Shown piece by piece: positions 57,500 through 64,000 of a stretch of DNA of 64,000 nucleotides. The notes under the pieces are model-generated. The model did no database searches, was not told where the DNA came from, and was given only the letters and a program-made list of their open reading frames with translations. This stretch comes from Malania oleifera (lineage: Eukaryota; Streptophyta; Magnoliopsida; Santalales; Ximeniaceae). Where the stretch lies: assembly GCF_029873635.1 (NCBI RefSeq), contig NC_080418.1, positions 15,895,388 through 15,959,387 on the forward strand, read 5' to 3'. Position 1 is the first letter of the stretch; the number at the start of each line of letters is the position of its first letter. Position numbers and translations under genes: made by a program.

Positions 57500-59765
57500 T
57501 TGTCAAATTCCTTAGAATAAATGCGGATGCTTTTGCTTCATCTGCTCTTTGGACTCCCAAGAAGCTTCCTCCATTGTATGATTCCTTCACAAAACTTTTA
57601 CTAGAGGAATCTTCTTATTACGTAGTTCCTACACTTTCCTATCCAAAATCTGTATTGGGACCTCCTCATAAACTAGCGAATCACTAAGCTCCAATTCTTC
57701 ATAGCTAATTACATGAGAAGGATCGGGGACGTACTTCCTCAACATGGAAACGTGGGATATGTCGTGCATCCTGGATAATGTAGGTGGCAAAGCGAGCCTG
57801 TAGGCAACCGGCCCCACTTTATCTAGAATCTCAAATGGACCGATAAACCTAGGGCTATGTTTACCTTTCTTTCCAAATTGCATAACCCTTTTCAGCGGAG
57901 CTATCTTCAAAAATACATGATCACCAACTTTAAATTTCAGATTCTTGTAGCGATTATCAATATAACTCTTCTGTCGGCTCTGGGCTGCACTGATCCTATC
58001 TCAGATAAGTCGAACCTTATCACACGTTTACTAAATAAGCTCTCGTCCCACTACTCGCCGCTCACCCACTTCATCCCAAAATAAAGGGGAACGACATCTC
58101 CTACCATATCATGCTTCAAATGGTGCCATGTCAATGTTGGCCTGATAACTGTTATTATACGCAAATTCCACCAACGGCATGAACTGAGTTCAACTACCCC
58201 TGAAATCTAACACATGCTCGAAGCATATCTTCCAATATATGTATCATCCTCTCAGTCTGTCCATCTGACTGAGGATGGAATGTCGTGCTAAAAGACAACT
58301 GAGACCCTAGAGCTTCCTGCAAACTCTTCCAAAAATGTGATGTAAAGCGTGGGTCTCGATCTGATACAATAGATACTGGCACCCCGTGAGAACGAACTAT
58401 CTTCTGAATATAAATCTCTACATACCTGTTAAGAGAGTAGCTGATCTTGATAGGTAAAAAGTGAACGGTCTTAGTCAAAAGGTCAACAATCACCCAGATG
58501 GCATTCTGACCGTGCAACACCGTCGGCAGTCCTGACACAAATTCCATAAGTATATGATCTCACTTCCACTCTAGGATAAATAATGGTTGTAACTGCCCTG
58601 CTAGCCTCTGGTGCTCAGCTTTTACCTACTGGCACATCAAATACTGGGCTACATATTCAGCAACCTCTTTCTTCATACCACTCCACCAGTACGACTATCG
58701 CAGATCTCTATACATTTTCGTGTTACCCAGATGAACTGTGTATAAAGATCTGTGAGCCTCCTCTAAAATAGTCTTTATGATCTCAGTACCGGCAGGAACG
58801 TATAATCTAGAACGGAACCACAAAGCTCCGTCATCTGCAACACTGAATTCCTCCCCCTAACCACTCTGCACTCTATCCATCACCTCTGTTAATTCTGGGT
58901 CTTCCTTCTGAGCAGCTTTAATCATTTCCTGCAAAGTAGGTTGCACTACTAAACTAGCAATACAAGCCTGAGAACCACTCTTGACCAACTCTATACCAAA
59001 TCTCTCCAGATCCATCATGATCGAATGCTGGATCTCCATAGCCGCCAACACTGATTCCCTAGATTTCCTGCTTAACGCATTAGCCACCACGTTTGCTTTT
59101 CCTGGGTGATAGCTGATGTTGCAATCAAAATCCTTAATTAGCTCCAACCACCTTCTTTGCTTCATATTCAATTCCTTCTGCGTGAAAAAGTACTTCAAAC
59201 TCTTGTGGTCGAAAAAGATCTCATACCGCTCGCCATACAGGTAATGCCTTCAAATCTTCAATGTGTGTACTACTGCAGCCAATTCAAAATCATAGGTAGG
59301 GTAGTTATTTTCATATTCTTTCAATTGTCTGGACGCATACGCCACCACCCTACCATGCTGTATCAATACACAGCCCAATCCTTTCAAGGACGCATCATTG
59401 TAAATGACATAACCCTCAACCCTTAACGGGATGATCAATACTGGTACTGTGACTAGCCTCTGTTTTCAATTCCTGAAAACTCTACTCACAGCTGTCGTCC
59501 TACTCAAACCTGAATTTTTCCTCGTCATTCGTGTCGTAGAACCTGATAATGCTGAGAATCCCTCAACAAAACGACGGTAATACTCCTGATCTCTTGGATA
59601 TTCCTCGGTCTGACCCAATTCATAACCGCTTCAATCTTACTAGGATCCATAGAAATACCGTCTCAGAAATTACATGCCCTAAAAACATGACCTTCTTAAA
59701 CCAGAATTCGCATTTACTGAATTTGGCGTACAACTTCTTTTCCCAAAGCGTCTGCAGAACCTGCC
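57500..59765 (-). pseudogene. Gypsy pol: RT end, RNase H, integrase, chromodomain remnant
   Basis: Minus-strand order: RT tail ([20 protein letters not shown], 59700-59765); RNase H ([20 protein letters not shown], 59330-59438, and [20 protein letters not shown], 59090-59170); integrase core (58194-58547: FVSGLPTV, WVIVDLLTKTVHFLP, GVPVSIVSDRDPRFTSHFWK, TTFHPQSDGQTERMI); integrase C-terminal block (57629-57910: GPFEILDKVGPVAYRLALPP, MHDISHVSMLRKY); then DRKV with a stop, and chromodomain wording EEASWES at about 57570. Stops and frameshifts break it throughout. The clade is inferred from this wording. Confidence 0.87.
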
Positions 59766-59770
59766 TCAAG

Positions 59771-61814
59771 TGTAACGACCTGCTTATTCAATTGATTTTT
59801 TTTTTCCACTGTAATAATTATCATACTCTGATACCATAACATTATCCTAAGCAGCGAGAAGCATAATACAAATAAACATTTCCATACATAATGATATACC
59901 ATACTGTACAATACCAGAGTGCTATCATGTTTCCCAAAAGAATATATACATGTGATACTAAATCCCCAAAATTGCCTTTAGCTAGCTAGGGCAAATACAA
60001 AAACCCTCCACTGTACTCACTTTGCTGTCAGGGCAACACAGATGCCCCTCTACCTGCGAGCCTGATCTGCTCGCCTACTTGGATCACCTGAAAAAGGTTT
60101 CAACACTGGGATGAGCCAACGCTCAGTAAAATGATATATGCTATTACTAGTGTGTGGCAAATGAGTCATCATATCATAAAAATTCGTTTCCATATAATCA
60201 TGTATATCTAGATCTATAAATACAGTACAAATCATAATATTCATTACCATTTTCATGTCATTTAACACATCTGTATTTAAGTTACTATTCAAAATACTTC
60301 TAACATACATAAATAACTCCCTGGTCTCTGTAAATCATAATATACATACTAAATAACTGTAAACTTTCCCTTGTGGATATCTGTATGTCATGATTTAACC
60401 CCTCATGACAGGGTTGTGCGGCCCTAGGCGGGATTTATACTAGCTGGCTGACCAGGTAAATCACTATACTCTCTCGGTCGATCTGCCCACCTCTACCCAT
60501 ATCTGATGGGGAGCCTGTCCACGTCAAGGGCACTATACGATCGACCTACAGCCTATTATCTGAATAGGCGGTTGCACTCTGTAAACTGTATACTGCATAT
60601 AGCTACGGTATCGTGCTCTGTAAACTGTATGGTCCAACAAGGTCTGATACTATATACATATTCATATATAAACTCTTTCACTGTTTTCATCATGTTTTTA
60701 AAATTACCATAACGCTATCTTTCTGTCCTGTACATACTATAACTGTAGCATCTCGATGCTATCTCTGTATAACTGTCTATATATTCTGTAAATGCTCTAT
60801 TTGTATACTTTGAATGTTATGGTAATAGAAAACATGACATACTTTAAACTCTGTAAATTATAATACTGGATCTATGTAATCATAATACTACATTCGTAAT
60901 TCATATAATCATGGTGTTAAAACCCGTAAAATCAGGGTATTGTAATTCACATAATCATAACACTGAAATACATAAAATCATGAAACTACAATTCATAAAA
61001 CATACTCCCATACTACATACATATTCTCAAGCCATACCATACTTGCGTACATAATTTTCATAAATAAATACACTACATAATATTTAGAAATTTTCTAGCA
61101 TAACATATATCTCTTACCTTATCTCTGAAAAACTCCTACTGTACTCTAGCCCGATACCCGCAGGGCCTCCTACAAAACACCCTGAAACCAATATTTGTCA
61201 GAACTAAATATCAGTATTTTTCTGCCTGTATCATTTCCTATAACTACCACAAGGCCAAAAGGAGACTAAAAGGTCTTACCCTGAATTTGGGATGATTTCC
61301 AACTCCGATTTCCCGATAATCCGCTCCGGTAGATGCTTAGAGAACTCTACCAGGAGCATCGTGGTAGCTTTGGATCGTCGATCCGGCAACTGGTGGGGCC
61401 GAAAATGAAGAGAGAAGGGAGAGAGAGAGCGGCGAGAGAACTGATAAAAAATCCCGATTTTCCTCCTTTTATAGAGCCAGGTTCGTCGACGAGACACGTC
61501 ACCTCGTCGACGAGCCCTTCACAAATTTTGTCGACGACGCCCTGTGTTCGTCGACAAAATTCAGAGCAACCTGAACCGTCTCTCGATATTTTTTCGTTGA
61601 CGAAACCTTGTGTTCATCAACGAAATTTTGAAGACCTTCGTCAACGAGACCCTATGTTCGTCGACGAAGTTAGGCGATTTCCTGAATTTATGATTATTTA
61701 ATATAATCTCCAAATTGCAATGTCGTCGACGAAGTCTACAACCTCCTTCTGATTCTGGTTCTATTCTCTCCCTCTTATTATTACTAACATGCTATTGTTG
61801 TTCGGGTCACTACA
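59771..61814 (-). repeat. Solo LTR E inserted in Gypsy RT
   Basis: 2044 bp, + strand TGTAACGACCTGC ... GGTCACTACA, exact TSD TCAAG (59766-59770 and 61815-61819). RT codons (HLRQVLQTL) read on across the site once it is removed. Same family as the element it interrupts. Confidence 0.9.
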
Positions 61815-61842
61815 TCAAGTGCATCCCATGCTCCTCATAGCT

Positions 61843-63220
61843 TGTGACGACCTGCTTAATTTTCACATTTTTTTTTCGTAATACAATAAAACCTAGAAGA
61901 TCATAATCCACCTGGACCTGTGGGTACTAGGGATATATCAAAAGTACAATACAGAAGCCTAAGCAACAGGAAAACATAAAATCATACACATAAATACAAA
62001 ATCATCCATCACAATACCAGAGTTACTACAACCACTGTATTTATATACACACAGTATACATCCCAAAATATATCTTAGGGCCATCCCACAAAATATATCC
62101 GACCCTATCAAAACACTTACCCTTCTGGAAGGGCAGATCAATAGTACTAGATTAGCGGGGCTTTACCCGCTCTCCTATCAGGGGCTTCTGAAATGTTTAT
62201 AAAATTTTGGGGTGAGACACCTCTTAGGAAGGGAAATAAACTAACACTAGTGTGTAGCAACATGAGCATTTCTGTCATATACATATAATCATAAATATAA
62301 TCAGTAAAACTGTATATACATCATTTATGGGGAAAACATGTATAATCAACTTGGTAGAACATAATGGTTTCCATAGCATAATTCATATCATATAAATAAT
62401 AATACAAAAACAATCCAAGTAGGTTAGCAATATGTTGTCAAGTATTACCCCCCACATGACTGGGTTGTGTGGCCCAAAGGCGGGACCTGACAATGGTTGG
62501 CCGACCACTTCCAAGTCAAAAGTATAGTATGTAAGTCTAATGGGTCTGCCAGACCTAGTCCATACACCAAGGGAGCTCACACACTTCTTAAAAACCACAT
62601 CGACTATCCAATCTCACACCACTTTGTACAGCGGCGTTAACGCAAATATCATGATCATGATGACCATGGACACATAGCAACGGTACCATGCAAGTGCTAG
62701 CCTAGACCAAGCCAACCAAGTTCTGATATCATATAACATCTACTGAAACTGTGATACATGGATATTTCATATCATTAATTATCAAATCAATCATATTATT
62801 TTGCATATATACGTATATCATGAAAATCATCGGCCCGTACGCCAATATTTCACATTTTACCATAACTCAGCCCATACGTCAGCAAATCATATCCATAGCA
62901 CAGCCTATACGCTGGCAAGTCATATCCATATCTTAGCCCGTATGCCAACAAATCATATACATAGCACAGCCCATATGTTGGCAAATCATATCCATAGCTC
63001 GGCTCGTACGCCGGCAAATCATATACATAATTCGGCCCGTATGCCGGCAAATATATCAAAATCTCAGCCCATACACCGATTTTCCATTATAAAAATCCGT
63101 ATCATTAACACATTTCTAGAAAACAATTTTTCATAATAATTTATGCTCATGCCACACAAAATGGGTATTTTGTATAATTAGAACATAGTATCGTTTCAAC
63201 AGTATTTCCCAACATAATGC

Positions 63221-63275
<55 letters not shown>

Positions 63276-64000
63276 CAAATGCTATAAAATCATACTTATA
63301 ATTTTCATAAAAACATCTAACTTAGTTTATCCCCTTACCTGAGTCCTGAAAAGCCCCTAAAACAAACAGCTCTGCACCTGCAGGGTTCCCCGTTCAACAC
63401 CCTGAAAATAACATTTTCCAAAACTAAAGTTCAGTATTACTGCACATACTACACTTTCTACCACTGTCAAATAGCCAAATACTGAGTAGAAAGTCTTACC
63501 CTGGATTTGAGATGGTTTCTAACTCAACCCCACCGACGATCCGTTCCGGCAGATTTGCAGAGAACTTTCTCAGGAGCATCGTGATGGCTTCAGATCGTCA
63601 AACTGACAGAATTTCGACCCAAAAAATTAGAGAAAAGGAGGAGAAACCGAAGGATGAGAGAGAGAGATATTCTGCGCAGAAAATTTCGGCCAAAAATGGA
63701 TTTTAGGCCTATTTAAACTGTGGTCTTCGTTGACGAGCCACGTCATCATGTCGACGAGGCCAAGAAGAAGGCTTGTCGATGAACCTCAACCCTTGTTGAT
63801 GAATTTTAGACTTCCAAAATCCTCTCTCAGTATATTCTCGTCGACAAGACGGAATTTCGTCAACGAGGTCCTGAAGAACCCTTGTCGTCGAAACCTCTGT
63901 GTTCGTCGACAAGGCCTGAAGAATTTCTGGGATTATCCTATCCAAAATGCAACGTCGTTGACGAACGCCTGCCTCCTTTTGTTCCTGTTTCCATTTCCCT
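61843..64000 (-). repeat. LTR F of the same family, running off the window
   Basis: Starts TGTGACGACCTGCTTAATTT after TAGCT (possible TSD 61838-61842). It contains a reverse 33-bp minisatellite (62835-63080), (TA)n at about 63222-63270, and TCGTCGACGA-type sites at 63725-63965. The other end is not in the window, so solo or full element is undecided. Confidence 0.75.

Larger units (their letters stand above)
55182..61842 (-). mobile_element. Tekay/Del-like Ty3/Gypsy chromovirus, minus strand, incomplete in window
   Basis: 3' LTR (55182-57247), purine tract, then pol on the minus strand up to 59765, continuing at 61815-61842 beyond a solo LTR; its 5' portion (RT start, protease, gag, 5' LTR) is not seen. 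Domain order is integrase after RNase H with a C-terminal chromodomain remnant. It entered the SIRE-like LTR after TAAAT (55177-55181); the other TSD copy would lie outside the window. Confidence 0.8.

Overview
The window is nuclear DNA from a flowering plant with a large, repeat-rich genome. Supporting signs are GT/AG introns up to about 4.4 kb, plant lineages of LTR retrotransposon (Tork/TNT1-like and SIRE-like Copia, chromodomain Gypsy), RTE-type LINEs ending in (TTG)n, hAT-type miniature elements, TRIM elements, and a decayed organellar rRNA fragment. I cannot name the species.

Two host genes are supported end to end by in-frame splicing, both on the + strand. (1) 13984..24232 is a six-exon SEC14/CRAL-TRIO lipid-transfer-like gene encoding 491 aa with a C-terminal membrane anchor. 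(2) 38764..42766 is a three-exon FUSC-type (aromatic-acid exporter-like) membrane protein gene encoding 828 aa. I see nothing that ties the two genes functionally. No operon-like, CRISPR or tRNA feature was seen.

Layout. 1-11111: one decayed minus-strand Copia element opened by at least six later events: solo LTRs at 1051-1796, 2585-5512 and 9776-10197; hAT-like elements at 6331-7875, 6818-7705 and 3835-4729 (inside the second solo LTR); and an RTE fragment fused to gag. Most carry intact or nearly intact target-site duplications (TSDs), so the order of events can be read. 12224-13341: a LINE insertion that looks chimeric (RTE body plus poly(A) L1-like tail within one TSD). 13984-24232: the SEC14-like gene, whose introns hold a third hAT copy, a TAGGGGTG-type MITE, a TRIM-like element and a tandem duplication of a splice acceptor. 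24813-29016: an internally deleted chromovirus with both LTRs. 29017-38640: mostly unannotatable intergenic DNA, with a TRIM (TSD GTAAT) at 35363-36026 and an organellar rRNA mosaic near 36.7-36.9 kb. 38764-42766: the FUSC gene. 43-64 kb: a nest of about 2-kb LTRs from one Tekay/Del-like Gypsy family, three of them inserted inside one another (48498-54817), inside a SIRE-like Copia LTR, followed by a minus-strand Gypsy element (55182 onward) that is itself hit twice by LTRs of its own family.

The most unusual observations are the RTE/L1 chimera, a 28-nt motif identical in that LINE tail and in a Gypsy 3' region, clusters of the perfect palindrome TCGTCGACGA with TGACGTG boxes in the Gypsy LTR promoters, the three-copy hAT family with exact 8-bp TSDs, and the organellar 23S/16S mosaic. 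I found no convincing new multi-gene system. All coordinates and repeat boundaries were read by eye.
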